Below, one piece after another: positions 14,113 to 32,987 of a stretch of 64,000 nucleotides of DNA (position 1 is its first letter; each line of letters starts with the position of its first letter). Both the position numbers and the translations under genes were made by a program. The stretch covers positions 237,501 through 301,500 of the forward strand of contig JAJTWR010000467.1 in the NCBI GenBank assembly GCA_021613335.1, read 5' to 3'. Under the pieces are notes generated by a model. That model did no database searches, was not told the origin of the DNA, and was given only the letters and a program-made list of their open reading frames with translations. This stretch comes from Whitmania pigra. Taxonomy: Eukaryota > Annelida > Clitellata > Hirudinida > Haemopidae.

Positions 14113-14310
14113 GCCAGTAATGCAATGTAATGTAACTGACATGTAATATTAGTAATTGTCATGTAATGTAATGCAATGTAAATAATTTTCATGTAATATT
14201 AGTTATTGTCATGTAATGTAATGTAAGTAATTGTCATGTAATGTAATGCAATGTAACGTAATGTAAGTAATGTTCATGTAATATTAGTAATCTTCATGTA
14301 ATTTAATTAT
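14113..14310. repeat. Degenerate ATGTAATGTAA repeat
   Basis: Many imperfect copies of ATGTAATGTAA and AGTAATTGTC in tandem. A similar GTAATGCAC-rich patch occurs at 3410-3600. Confidence 0.7.
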
Positions 14311-16032
14311 CATTAGTTTTTAATCTTCAATCAGTGAATGTTGCCAACCAAGGTGTAAATATTTGCGATTAAATAATTTTTTTTTAAATAATTAATACAT
14401 TTTGATTCAATATTACATTTATTTTATGACATGTAATTAATTTAATTCGTTTGTTAAGTGCTATGTTTGATATTAATATTAATATTAACAAACATTGTAA
14501 GAAATTGTTGTTAGCATTAAAAGTCGTTCTAAAAGCAAGCGTTGTTTCAAATAGTTCTTGGATCCATCCATGTGGCTTGGATGAGCTGTAAATACTTGTA
14601 GATGCATGGAATTATATTTTTAAATTCATTGATTAATATACATAAATTAACTTAACAATAAATATAGATTAACTGAGTAACACAAGTGAATTAACTTCAT
14701 AACAACCTAACTTTAGTCACTAATAAAGATGAATTAACTGAATGACAAACATTGTAAGTTAACAAATTAATTAGCCAATTGATACTATTATTGAGTCGAC
14801 AATGTGTTATTTAGCTAATTAACGATGTTTTCTAACTAGTTAATAATTTATTTTAACACATTGATAAGATAAATTAACTAATTATTAATAAAATTTAAGC
14901 AATTATTAATATGTAATTTGTAATAACGGTCAAGGGTTCGATGAATCCTTAGCCACGCTCAAGGCATTGTCTGCCACCTATTGATTGAAAATAAAAATTT
15001 TTAAATATGCCTTTTGTGAGTTCTGAATTACAAGTGAAAATGAAAAATGGTACATAAATTTAAAATTTAATAATTTAAAGTTAATGTATATTTACAATTT
15101 ACTTGCTGCTTAACATGTACACAATTACTTAATATATGCATTACCTCGCTATAGTAATTATTAAAACATTACTACTATTACGCAATAATATTATTATTAT
15201 AATTTTAACTTTAATTTTTGTTAGATTTATTTAGGAAATCATTTATAAATTTCATACATTTTAAATCCAAGCGGATCATAATTTCTAGGAATATTTACGT
15301 CAATTTATCAAAATTATTTTTATTTCTCAGGCGGTTTTCTAAGAATTAAAAAATAAGTTTTTTAAATTTGTCAATATCAATTATAAATTATAAAAATAAT
15401 TAATAGGGAATAATTTTCCAAGATTTCAAAGAAAATCACCAACGCACCAAACCAAAGCCTGGGCAAATTATTTTAGTATTCTACGATTGTCCAGGTCTAG
15501 GATTAAAAGGTTAGAGACCAAGAGTTAAGGGTTAAGCTTAGGGTTAATATTAAGTTTAGGGTTGGTTTTAATATCACATTGTTTAAGATATATTGAAGAT
15601 GTCGCTTTTAACAATGCGAAAATGCCTCATTTTTAAGATCAAGTTGAAACTTTAAAAAAATGTCGCGAGTTAATAAAACTTGACGATGATGAGGTTGACG
15701 ACGATGATAATGACAATGAGGTTGAAAGTACTTTGTTCTTGTCGTGACTATCAACAAATTGAAAATTCGTTAAAAATTTATTTTAATAAAGTTATTAATA
15801 AAACACTGAATGCTAATTAGCATTTTTTGTATTTTTGTTCAAATTCGTCTTTCGACCTACCACAAATGAACATGAATTAAAATAAACATATTATGTCGGC
15901 AATTATTTATGCAAAAAAAACTATTTAATTAAACATTTTTCCTTTAAAATCTTTCAAGGATTCTTTACATCGAATATCTCACTCATGGCCACCTGCGCAG
16001 TTTCAGAGCAAATTGTTTTTTATTTGGTTTTG

Positions 16033-16115
16033 TTTTTTATGCAAAACAATTCCTTTTTAATGCAAAATATTTCATTTTTAATGCAAAATATTTCCCTTTT
16101 AATGCAAAATATTTA
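16033..16115. repeat. About 21-bp tandem repeat, 4 copies
   Basis: Four imperfect copies of a unit containing TTTTTAATGCAAAATATTTC. Confidence 0.75.
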
Positions 16116-16213
16116 ATTTTTTTCTTAAAAAAACTTAACAGAAGGTCTTCACAAATATTGAAAATGAGTCAATAAAAAAATGTATTTGCTTGATTATTAT
16201 CATCAGCACCACC

Positions 16214-16749
<536 letters not shown>

Positions 16750-17552
16750 CTTGAATGCATAACCCTGGCCATCAACAAGATCAACAACAGGAGGCAACAA
16801 AAACAACAAGTAATTACGAGAGGCCTGACGGAGTCATCGGATTACAAATAATTACCCACATTTTGACCACAATGATAATGATTATGATGATCATGGCGAT
16901 TATGGTGGTAATGGATCATTTCCATGATGTTGAAAGTGAAGGTGGCGATGGCATTAACATTGGTGATTATAACGATGACGAAGCTTATGATGATGATGAT
17001 GATGACGACGACGACTATGATGATGATGATGACGACGACATTAGACTTGTCATCTGGCGACCGTTTGAAGAAATACGACCTTCGTCGTTTTCAACCACTT
17101 AGGCAATTATCTGGCAATTCATGACCTCCTCTCTCTTGTTCTTATCTCTCCTTGAAATTTCAAACAGCAACAACAGAATATTCTCTGAATGAATAGAATT
17201 GATAAAATCGATGATAAGAACATTTTCATTAATATTAACGAAATAGCTAAATGGTGGATTTTTGACCGGTTAACGATATAATCCGTGAAAAAAACATTCG
17301 TGTTGACAATAGCAGGTTGCAATTAATTTATGAATAATAAATGTCGCCTGATTAAAATATTACTAGCATTAATAATATAGATAATGATAATGAACTTTTA
17401 AATGCCTCTCAAGATAATGGCGTCCAAGGCAGTTTTCAGTTTGCGTTCCATAGATGTAATATTATAATAATATATTTTAAATAATATATTTGATATTGAT
17501 GTAATAATTTTCTTTAATAAATTTTGCGTGAATGCTTTCTTCAACAGGTTGT

Positions 17553-17586
17553 AGTTGTCGTCGTCGTCGTCATCATCGCATAACAC

Positions 17587-17620
<34 letters not shown>

Positions 17621-17645
17621 TTGTTGTTGTTGTTGTTGTTGTTGC
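17553..17645. repeat. GTC, CTG and TTG trinucleotide tracts
   Basis: GTC/ATC repeats, then about nine CTG units, then about nine TTG units. An overlapping open frame gives poly-Leu. No exon structure around it supports coding use. Confidence 0.85.
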
Positions 17646-18302
17646 CCTTAGAACGGCAAGAAACAAAGGAAGGATTGAAGGCAATTTGTTACTTTTTTTT
17701 GTTATCGTCAAAAGACACTAAAAATAGCACGACGGAGTGTAAATACCAGCTTAATATTCAAACATCTAAAAGATTATCATTGAAATCAACTTAGATAACA
17801 ATTATGAAAATTATTAATTTTAATTATTTGTTGTAATAATAACAATAATTAATTAAATTATAATATGCAGTTATATCCTCGGTGTCAACGATTTTTGTAA
17901 CACGATGACAACACCAACGATGATATATCGCATTATAAATTATTATTATTATAGATGGTGTTACCAACATAAGTTAATTAATTAAAATAATTAATTAAAA
18001 TAATTTGCAATTAACAACAAAGTCATCTCTCCTTGGTTCCATCATCAACGTGACATGTTTTACTTGAGTTTTTTACATTTTCAAAGACTTCTTCAGCTGC
18101 TCACATCCCATCCTAAATCATGAATATTAAAGTCGACTCATTAATATTCAATTAGTATAATTACATTAAAAGCACTGCAAATTCTATATCTACTACGAAA
18201 CAAGTTATGAAATGAATTTTAAAAGTTGTATATATTCCCCTCCGAATTGATGAAAACAAATTGATAAACGACTTAAACAACTGGTAATTAATTATAATAT
18301 GA

Positions 18303-19542
18303 TCATGAGTCACCCACATAAAATATAAATTCATCGCAACATCCTTCGCTCCACTGGTTACTCCTTCTTTCGTCACCCCCATCGACCTGCTTTCCACCCA
18401 CGAAGACCTCCCTAAAGAACCCCAGTGACCTTCCCTCTCTGAACTCCTGCTGGATTTCTCTTCGATTTTGGTTGGAGTTTGGTGATGACGTCATTTCTTG
18501 TCCAGAGCTGCTGTCCAATAGGAATTTGAGGTGGTTTATGTATTCGATGGCACACCGCAATGTTTTCACCTGCGAACGATTGTTTGAAGGTCAAAAGATT
18601 AGTTTGTAAATATAAATTTAACAAGTATTTAATTGTATTTAATTGTGTTTAATGGTAGTTAATGTCGATAGAAGTGACACTGAATAGTGTTGTGTTATTA
18701 ACTTGTTACTATGGTTACTATCAGGGACGTCATTTCAGCTTTTTCCAGGGGGCAAACGTTCGTAAAACGGAGCATTGAGGAAATGACATTTTTTTTGCGT
18801 CAAAAGTCAGGGGAACGCCACCCCTTTCCAAATTAAGCCTATGGCATCATTTTTTTTATAAAATGAATTCTAATTTTTTGTCTCATCGAATGTGAATGGT
18901 TTAGCAGGAGATAAAGCTCTATGTCGTTGCCCTGATAACACTTACGAAAATTATTCTAAATTATGCCACATTTAATTCAGCAACCATTGAGAATAAATAA
19001 ACTAACTTTATTGAAAATGGTCATTCTATTCGGCAACCACATGTGCAAGTAAATTAAAATAAATTATTAATTTATTTATTGATAACTATTAACAATTAAT
19101 TTTTTAATATCGGTGGTAATAATTATGTGTCGTGTTCGAAACCCAGCCTGCGTTGCCAGGGAAGGTCCTCGAATCGGGTGTTATACAAATGGTGGATCGA
19201 TTAAGATTCTCATGCTATCCGGATATATAAGATACTCAAATAATCAGCTAAATAAAAATAATAATTAATATTTAGCAGTTAACCGATTAACATTTAATTT
19301 GACATCAGAACCTTCGAGAGCCTCTTGTTTTTGTTTCCATATGGGATGTGCTTCCTCAACTTAAGGAAGGCTCCATTCACAGCCTGCACCCTTCTCCTTT
19401 CTCTGGCGTTCCTTCGTGCCACCAGGTGTGGAGGTTTCTCACCATGGGGTACGTGTTTGTAGCTGCCCTTCCTACCCGACCTGTTCGTGGTTGACTCCGC
19501 CTCCATGCTCTCTCTATTGGCCATACTCATCTGTATTAACAT
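18303..19542 (-). CDS. Achaete-scute family bHLH transcription factor
   Basis: Two minus-strand exons: 19542-19312 (basic region, helix 1, loop) and 18569-18303 (helix 2 and C-terminus, TGA stop). They join in phase 0 at LSK/VKTLR, with donor GTTCTG and acceptor TTCGCAG. The basic region reads [16 protein letters not shown], followed by FLKLRKHIP. Helix 2 is [18 protein letters not shown], typical of the achaete-scute (ASCL) group and closest by eye to ASCL3/4-like members. Such proteins bind E-boxes as heterodimers with E proteins and act in neural or epithelial fate choice. The start is uncertain: an in-frame ATG lies at 19530, directly after a TTAATACAG acceptor, and the open frame extends to 19542. 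An upstream coding exon at 20709-20638 fits in phase. The tail after helix 2 is about 65 residues, rich in Ser, Arg and Glu. Confidence 0.85.
18719..18855. mobile_element. Possible transposon-derived fragment in bHLH intron
   Basis: Contains CAGGGACGTCATTTCAGC, CCAGGGGGCAAACG, CAGGGGAACGCCACCCC and GCCTATGGCAT, a layout often seen in degraded non-autonomous invertebrate repeats. No terminal repeats were defined. It lies in the intron of the bHLH gene. Confidence 0.3.
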
Positions 19543-22216
19543 AATGTAATTAAATATTAATATTCCGCCATGTTGTAAGACTGCAAAATAAGTCTAGCAG
19601 TAAGTGGCCAGTCTCCAAAGTTTGTCATAGTTTTTGACGGAGTATAATGAGGATTTTATGTAATACCTTTTTATAATAATTAAAATAGCACATCAGAATA
19701 TAACTAAAATTTATGCATTTCGGATAATTTATGAAATGTAGAGCTGAAATTCTGTTGTGTTGCTGGGCTCTCAACCTTGCACAGGCTGAAAATTTAATCT
19801 CACCAATAATAGTAGTGATTATTAATTTCCGATTGTTGTATTTTTTTATTATTATTTAACCAAAAATCAGATGATCTGAGACCTGAGATCTGAAGTTACG
19901 GTTTACAAAAAGATTGAATTTGACGATGTTTGTTAGGAGACAAAAAAAACAATCGTTACTGGCTAGCAACAAATGTTTTCAAATGCAGGTCAAAACGGAT
20001 CATTGAACTCACAATTATAGTATATAAGTTGAGATTAGTATTTTCCCATTATAGCCTGTCTCACCTGTGTGTACACTGCAAATGTGTATTAGGAATATGT
20101 ATTCCACAGTTATCAAACAAAATGTATTTCAGCAATTTATCTCTTCAAATAACGAAATAATTTTGAAACATTCTCCGTGATGCTAACTTAAAGCTCAAAT
20201 GATGTCTCGCATTGGTCGTCGAGAAGCTGACCACTTCGCTCTGATTGGTGGAGTCAGTGAATAGGATCATCCTGACTGGCTGCTTTGAGCGATGGTCACA
20301 CCTCATCTTAACATATTTATCTACCTTAAAAAGACACACGTATTTATATCTGTAACATATTTAATTCTAGAAAATTTTGTAAAATATTTTCATTAATTAG
20401 TAACTTTTAGCTGACAAAGTTATCTTAAGCATATAAATTCAATAGATATAAATATTTCTCTAGTAGACACTCCAACTCTTCCTGACAAATATAATTATTT
20501 CTTTATTTTACAACGAATAACTGTTTACGGAATTTAGTGATTATTCGTAAGCAACATTAGAATTTGTTATTGTAACTGTATTTATTTACGAGAATAAAGC
20601 ATCCAGCAAAATCGCAACTCAACAAGTGAAAATTTACTTGAAAGGTTATCGAGTACTGATCAGATAATTGTCTCTTCAGCATCTCCAGTCCTTCCATCTT
20701 GGACGCCATCTTTCCAAGACAATTTCCTGTGCCGAGGCATCAATCACCCGAAGTCTCCGCATCTTAATCCTCCGCGATGTCAGCTCTTTCTTCCTTGAAC
20801 TCTTCCCAGAGACTTCCTTTAGTTGACAGTTTCCTCTTTTTCCAAGCGGTTTAAACCCTTTGAAAATTTAGTTTCTGAATGTAAAGTATAATAAACTTCT
20901 AAATATTTGTTTAGTGACAATATATTGACACTAGGAAATTAATTAAGTAGAGTAACTTGATACGAGTAAGCTGCAATAATCATGTTATTTTGTTTTTGTA
21001 CGCCTTTTTTTCTGTTCATATCAACACACAAACCAATTTCTAAAAAATTCAGTTTTTCAACACAATTTCCAAGCCATTGAAGGCGCTAAAATGGTCGGCG
21101 CTTTGCATTCTTTGGAGACCGGCTTATTAATATTATTATTATTATTATTGTTGTTGTTGTTGTTATTATTATTGAAAGGTCGCAACGAAGGTAATGGACA
21201 GCGCACGGCGGAAGCGATGTGCACCTGCGCATGAAGGATGGTGTGGGTGGTCACGTGCTACTTCCTCCAGATTTAGAAAAGCAGACGCTATGCATTGCCT
21301 GGTGTTAAAGTTTCGTTGTTTGAGTTATGGACGTCCAGTTGATTGTTGTAGAAGCACGTCTACGGATTGGCGTTGTTAATGCTTTGTTGTTTAGCTTAAT
21401 TGTCGGGCTTGAGTAAATCACTACAGGTGATCCATCCATTTTAAACGATTTAATCCTCAGCTGACCCTCAAATTTTCGTGACCTTTCCTCGTCCATATCA
21501 AAGCAACATTTGTCAACCAGAAGAAGACATCAACTTGTTGTTAATTTATAATTGTCCTACTGCAAAAACAAGGAGAAGCCACTGACGAAGGTTTTGCAAT
21601 AATTTCAAAGCAGACGATGATTTGGAAATTGATATTTGTTTGTGATTGATAAAAAATAAGAGTTAAAGATGTAATGCTAAATGGCTAACAACAAATTATA
21701 ATAACAAAAATTTTAAACAATTAAAATGCCTTGATCACATTAAATTCATCACAAACCTTTTCTAAAAGAAAAATAAAAGTTATTCAAAAAAATGCTCATC
21801 ATGTCAATGTGATTAAAAGTTACCACAGTATAACGACAGTTTCTCACTCTCTCCAATCTCCAGTAAAGGTAGCATCGGGATAAGTAACTTTCGCATATTA
21901 ATACAAATATTAATATTAAACTAATTATTAATTGAGTGTATGTTAGTAAAAATTGTTTAGTAGTAAAAATCTTGAAACTTTGGTTACTTTTGTGTGACGT
22001 AACATTACAACAATATTAAAGCATTGTTGGCAAGGACAGTGGATAATGTGCAACCACAAATAACAACCAGCCAGATAAAAGTGCCCAAAATAATGATATT
22101 CGAGGCTAAAATGCTAAGAAATAAAATTTCCAAAAAAACCCTAAGTAATCCATAAGTAGTCCACAGTTTGTTCTTAATGATCAAACATCTGCAATGAGAG
22201 CCAATTAAATATATTA
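19543..22216. other. Intergenic spacer between bHLH and Golgi-protein genes
   Basis: Mostly AT-rich. It holds the possible bHLH upstream exon at 20638-20709, an ATT/GTT tract at 21128-21175 and two inverted CCAAT-like boxes near 20210-20250. No other supported gene. Confidence 0.5.
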
Positions 22217-25200
22217 TTAATTATCATCCTCATATTGGTAGCCATCGTCTTTGTCGCTGGGAGGTTTGTCTTGGTCTTTCTGACCTTTGCCAGCTGCACA
22301 ATTATTGTAGTCATTAGCACAATCAGTTAATTTTAATCATTTTATATTTATTAATTAGTTATCGATTTAAATATTTATTATTAACACAGGAAAATATTAA
22401 CAGCGTCAAAAACCATTAATGGATTCTCACTTGCATTTGAAGCCACACCCTTAGGTGAAGGTGTTTTAAGACCCTGAATCTTATTGGCTGATTTTCCTTC
22501 CTTTACATCGTCGACTTCATTGTAGTTATCGTCATAACCTACCATTCAAGATCACGGACATTCACTAACTTGTATCTCATTTATACACTCTGCCCAATAT
22601 ATATAATATATATATATATACATATTCTATATATATAGGAAGTACCCTTTTTGTATTTTGTAACTTCATTATCCAAGTAAGGTTTCAAAGCAGTAATGAT
22701 TATTAATGAATGACTTTATATGATAAGTCTCTGCATTTTACATTACATTAGAACTATTATCATTTATCATAACTGTTGTCAATAAATCTCCATCACTGCA
22801 GAAGATTCTCACCATCCAAATCTCCAAGAGGAGCTGTTCCTTCGTTTTTCTTTCCATCGGGTGGTTTAGAAAAGCCCTTCTCTGACTTGGTCTGGTTCAA
22901 TTGGCCAGCCACTGTTTTGACTGCCAACCCTGCAGCTGCATAAAAATGACTTTTGACTAAATCAAATAAAATGATATTAATAAGTTAATTGGTTACTGAC
23001 TACTTATGCTAATAATGATATTAATAAGTTAATTGGCCATTGACTATTTATGCTAATAAAAGACAATAATCTTCCTAGATTTAGTGCTTCAGAATGACTT
23101 AATATTATAAGCCTATTATGTAATTTAATAACATACAATAGTGCTGTATTAATATTTATTTTAAATAATTATTCTTAAAATTCTCATCTCCAATGATCAA
23201 CAACTTACCATCTTTTAATGGCGTAAAAACAGTTGTCTTGATGACCCCAGTCGCATTGTCAGTCTTACCAGTAACCACTTTCACAAAGTCATCTGTATGG
23301 AAATCCACGTGGTAGGTGTTTAGAGAACCACTCAAAATTCAATCATATAGTTGAAGCCACATCACAGAATTTATAAAGCAGATAAAAATTAACTAAACAA
23401 AAGAATAACAAAATCAGATAACAAAATATCATTAAATTATTACAGAACTTATAACTTAGATTGATGCATCACCTCTACTAGGGGTTACAAAATTAAGAGT
23501 ATTGTTAGGGAGTTTTTGGTCTTTGTTTAAAGACTGTCCATTTTGGGTATTGGATGAATGACCCATTCCAAAAAACCTCCCTCTGACGGGTTGACCCAAA
23601 CCCCGTCCTTCAACTGGTGGTATATTGGGCAATTTTCTTGAATTTTCACCAGTCAAATTCTGGCCTCCTACATCTCAAACAACAAGAGGATAATCATTAA
23701 ATACTTTTAAAAATTATTAAATTTATGCCAAAATGAATATTATTTTTAACTAACGTTGTCCTTCCCTCCAATGACCTTCAACTGGTGGTATGTTGGGCAT
23801 TTTGCTTGAACTTTCACCATTCAAATTCTGGCCTCTTACACCTAAAGCAACAAGGAGATAATCATTAATTAATTACAAAAATTATATATTTTATGTCAAA
23901 AATCTCTTAACAAATAATATTTTTAACTAACCTTGAGATTCCCTCGAATGACCTTGGAGCTGGAAATAATATTCAATATTGGTTAATAGATTAAATAATA
24001 GTTAATAGCTTATAACGAATGCAACTGCCAATTTTTTTGTTGCATTTTTTCAAGTAATAATCTGCTAATATAAATGTGTAAGATATCAACATCATCTCAT
24101 TTTTAAAATCAAACAATTTTCTTATCTCTGTTTCTAACATCTTTGGAGCTCAATTTCATGAGACAGGTTTGCAACTTTGCATTGGATTCCTGCTCCATCC
24201 TTGCCATTTGTTCAGATTGCTGTGTCATCTGAGTGCATATGCAAATGAAAATGTAACTTAATCTGTCACCATTTTGAAGAATTCGTCAAAATTATTGAAA
24301 CAATTTATCACATTATACCTGATTTTTACATCTTTCAGTACTTTCTGCTAGTTTGCTGTTACAATCAAAGGCTATTCTCTCTTGCTTTAAACAAAGTTTA
24401 ATTAAAAGTAATATTAATATTAATAAGTGATATGATATCATTAATATCATTAATGACTGATGAAACTGAATAAGCAATAAAAATTAAATATTAACAAAAA
24501 TTAAACAAAATTGAATTACTAGTAAGAAAACAAAATGAGAGAACATATATATTTATACTTTGAGAACTTATGCTTTGCCTAAACACTTACTTCATTTCTT
24601 GATGAACAGCATTGCTTTAAATTATCTGCTGATTGATTTAGGAGTCGAATCTGCAATCAATTAATCAATCAATTCAATCAACTTTGTGAAGCAATCATTC
24701 ACTTCAATGAAGTCCTTAAACTAATTGATCCACCCAAAAATTGTCAAATGAAACTATACTGCATTATAAAAAGCAATTAATAAAAATAGTTAATAATAAT
24801 TAATAAAATGAGTTAAAAACAGTTAGAAAAAAGTGCTTACAAGTCATTTAACCATTGGAAGTATTTAAAATACGACTATGGAAATTTGGATAATGATTTA
24901 AAAAGTAGGAGTGGTTTATCATACAGACATTAGTCTCCTTAAACCACTATAAATTAATTTTGTGTAATGTTAAAGCAATATTACAATACAGAAATGTAAT
25001 TAAGAAAAAATACAGAAGAGTTTTGGGAGAAACCTAGTGTTTTTCTAGTAATCATGAAAAAGCCCTCAACTTAGTTTACAGTCGTTCAATAAGAAATGTA
25101 ATATTCACATCACGGTTGCATTTCTCTGAGATTCTTGACATTCTCTCCGTCATGTTCTTGAAATTTTTTTTGTAGAACTTGACTTGGTCTTCAAGTTCGA

Positions 25201-25348
25201 TATTGTTAAGGCGAGTGCCATAGGTCCAGAAGCAAATATAGACGACAGCAAAAATGCCAAACAACGTAAGTATATGTGGGAATCTCCCCCTACAAAAGCC
25301 AGCTGGCTTTTTATCACCTAAAAGCGGTTCTTTACCAGAAAACCCCAT
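22217..25348 (-). CDS. GOLM/CASC4-like type II Golgi membrane protein
   Basis: Eleven exons: 25348-25109, 24650-24591, 24384-24319, 24228-24139, 23959-23932, 23841-23755, 23667-23473, 23292-23209, 22935-22813, 22538-22431, 22293-22217; 385 residues. The start is the ATG at 25348. A short cytoplasmic N-terminus with basic residues precedes one hydrophobic segment (about residues 28-46, LTLFGIFAVVYICFW), then a Cys-containing coiled coil (about 48-160), then a polar low-complexity region ending in the acidic tail GYQYEDDN. This is the layout of GOLM1/CASC4 proteins, which are Golgi signal-anchor proteins of unsettled biochemical role. Sequence identity is low, so the assignment rests mainly on architecture. 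Exons 6 and 7 both encode PNIPPVEG and come from a tandem duplication. The exon 10 donor could instead be an AAT/GCAAGT site. Confidence 0.7.
22592..22637. repeat. AT dinucleotide repeat
   Basis: Alternating TA/AT run with two interruptions, in an intron of the Golgi-protein gene. Confidence 0.85.
23560..23935. repeat. Tandem intragenic duplication of about 175 bp
   Basis: The donor end of exon 5, the following intron and the start of exon 6 repeat as the donor end of exon 6, its intron and the start of exon 7. Spacing is 177 bp donor to donor and 174 bp acceptor to acceptor. Matching intron pieces include GATAATCATTAA and TTTTTAACTAAC, so this is a DNA-level duplication, not chance peptide similarity. 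Confidence 0.85.
24904..24958. repeat. 54-bp dispersed repeat, copy A
   Basis: Starts AGTAGGAGTGGTTTATC. The same sequence, with about five substitutions, recurs at 47995-48048 in the same orientation. GTGGTTTA and TAAACCAC inside it can pair as a stem of 8 bp. Copy A lies in intron 1 of the Golgi-protein gene. Confidence 0.85.
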
Positions 25349-26433
25349 TTCCTTCTTTACGCTCAAAGGCGGATCTCGTCGTCAGCAGGTGTTTACTCAG
25401 TTGACAGGTAGCAACCTGCACCGGCTGGCATGGCAAATCGACATAACAAATATTTTCTTAAAAATTTAAATTTATCGTTGACACTGACCAGCACCCTCCA
25501 GCAGCGCAGTTAGGTACTTAAATCCACTTAGGGGTCAACCATAAAAGACATAAAAGACGTGAGGGTTTGGGAGGGAGATCCTTCAAAAGAGGACCATAAT
25601 GGGCAGAGAATTTAATTGCTTTTCCGCACTTTTATAGAAACTAAACTTTAAGATTTTGCAAATTTAATTTTTAACAATTTCATTTTCATTATTTAAATGT
25701 TCTTTTATTTACATTCACAAAAATTGCAAAAACTCTGGAATGAGCTAAAAAAATACGTGTCTCAGCCTAAGGCAAACATTTTCGTCACATTTTGTGGGTG
25801 GATAAAGAACTAAATGAATAAAGACAATTTATTATTGGCTACAAATTTTACAGACCGGCGACGTTGGAACATTAAAATAAATTTACGAGATGTTTTTGTT
25901 TGTAAAAATGCGGATGTCTGCAAAGCGGAGAGCATACCAGAAGAGGATGGGAAGAAATCGGAAAATTTTTGCAGAAGACCACTTACCGAATTTTTCGAAC
26001 AAAATCTACGCACCTTCCACTCCAGAGCTTATCACAAACTTGTTTAAGTGGCTCACGCCAGTAGACTAAAACACACCACGCGTGACTTCTCACCGACCTC
26101 GGAATAATCTCACATGCAAATAGACTATAACTCCACTGAATCAGGCAGTCCTATTTGAACTTCAATCCTAATACTTGAGGATTAATTTTGCAACTAATTT
26201 TAAATAAGACTATATTTGTGGGGCCTTAACATTTGGCAGGTTTGAGTAGAACCAATAATTTTACAACTGGAATCACAAAAGAAAAAGTCCCAATCCATAT
26301 CAGCATGTGTCAATGAAAAACATCCAAAACATGGAACAAGTGCAACAACAAACCATACAATAAAAAAGAATTAAGAGTTTATTTACATAAAATGCAAGAA
26401 AAACAACAAGCAGCAATATTTAGTTGACTGAAA
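25349..26433. other. Intergenic region, Golgi-protein 5' flank
   Basis: Lies between the RBM5 stop and the start of the Golgi-protein gene, both on the minus strand. The revcomp sequence AATAAA at 26383-26378, about 50 bp past the RBM5 stop, is a candidate poly(A) signal. An open frame on each strand near 25810-26047 has no recognisable family and was not annotated. Confidence 0.55.
26378..26383 (-). terminator. Candidate poly(A) signal for RBM5
   Basis: AATAAA on the minus strand 51 bp downstream of the RBM5 stop codon. Position and sequence fit; cleavage is not demonstrated. Confidence 0.45.
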
Positions 26434-32388
<5,955 letters not shown>

Positions 32389-32759
32389 TTTATTCAACGC
32401 ACAATCGCTAGCTCACGGTATGGAAATAGAAATCAGCTATGGCGTATTGCGAATTGCATTAAGTAATAACATCTCTATTAAATTGTGAGTAAAAAAATTT
32501 TAAATTAAGCATTACAAATTTTTAAAAAGCAGAATAACAGAAATAAAATTTTAAAAACATTTTTGATTAGAGTTCTAAAAAATTATTTTATTTTTATTGT
32601 TGAAATATAATTAGTAAAATTAAATTATATTTTGCTTACTCTGGCAATCACTATGGATACCACCTTCAAACTTAAAGTTTTAGAAAGTTCACGAGCGAGT
32701 TTACTGCCATTCCTTTTACATCAGAAGTCTTACAAATAACTTATATAATCAAGTTAAAA
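32389..32759. promoter_or_regulatory. Shared divergent promoter region, RBM5 / SMKR1-like
   Basis: The 371 bp between the two opposing start codons must hold both promoters unless there are distant 5' exons. It is AT-rich with no clear TATA box or CpG-rich core. The call is from arrangement only. Confidence 0.45.
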
Positions 32760-32987
32760 ATGGTTAGATTTGATATTTTTAAAACTATTATCAATTTCTA
32801 ATAATGTTTTAAATTAAAGCCAAAGAAAAAAAACTCGAAAAAAGAGAAAAAAGAGTCCATCAGTATTTTCACTCCCGAAGCGATGGAGAATTTATATTAC
32901 ATTTCTCATAATGTTATGGATGCTCTAGAATTTCGCGGATTTTCTCATCCAACTATTAAAGCCAAAAAAGGAAAAAATAAAAAGTAG
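32760..32987 (+). CDS. SMKR1: Small lysine-rich protein 1-like (SMKR1)
   Basis: Model of two exons: ATG alone at 32760-32762, a 57-bp intron (donor GTTAGA, acceptor ATTAAAG), then 32820-32987 ending in TAG. The product has 56 residues: a Lys-rich N-terminus (MPKKKNSKKEKKE), the core TPEAMENLYYISHNVMDALE, then FRGF and a basic tail. The NLYYI-HNV-D-L-RGF pattern and flanking Lys runs match vertebrate SMKR1, a small protein of unknown function. Even if the splice model is wrong, the core frame from 32820 is open and includes an internal ATG. It sits head to head with RBM5 and just upstream of ACADVL on the same strand. AATAAA at 33144-33149 is a candidate poly(A) signal. Confidence 0.75.

Noticed and set aside
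25810..26047. Overlapping open frames on both strands between RBM5 and the Golgi-protein gene
   Set aside because: No similarity to a known family and no splice support. Both strands are open across the same DNA, which argues for chance.
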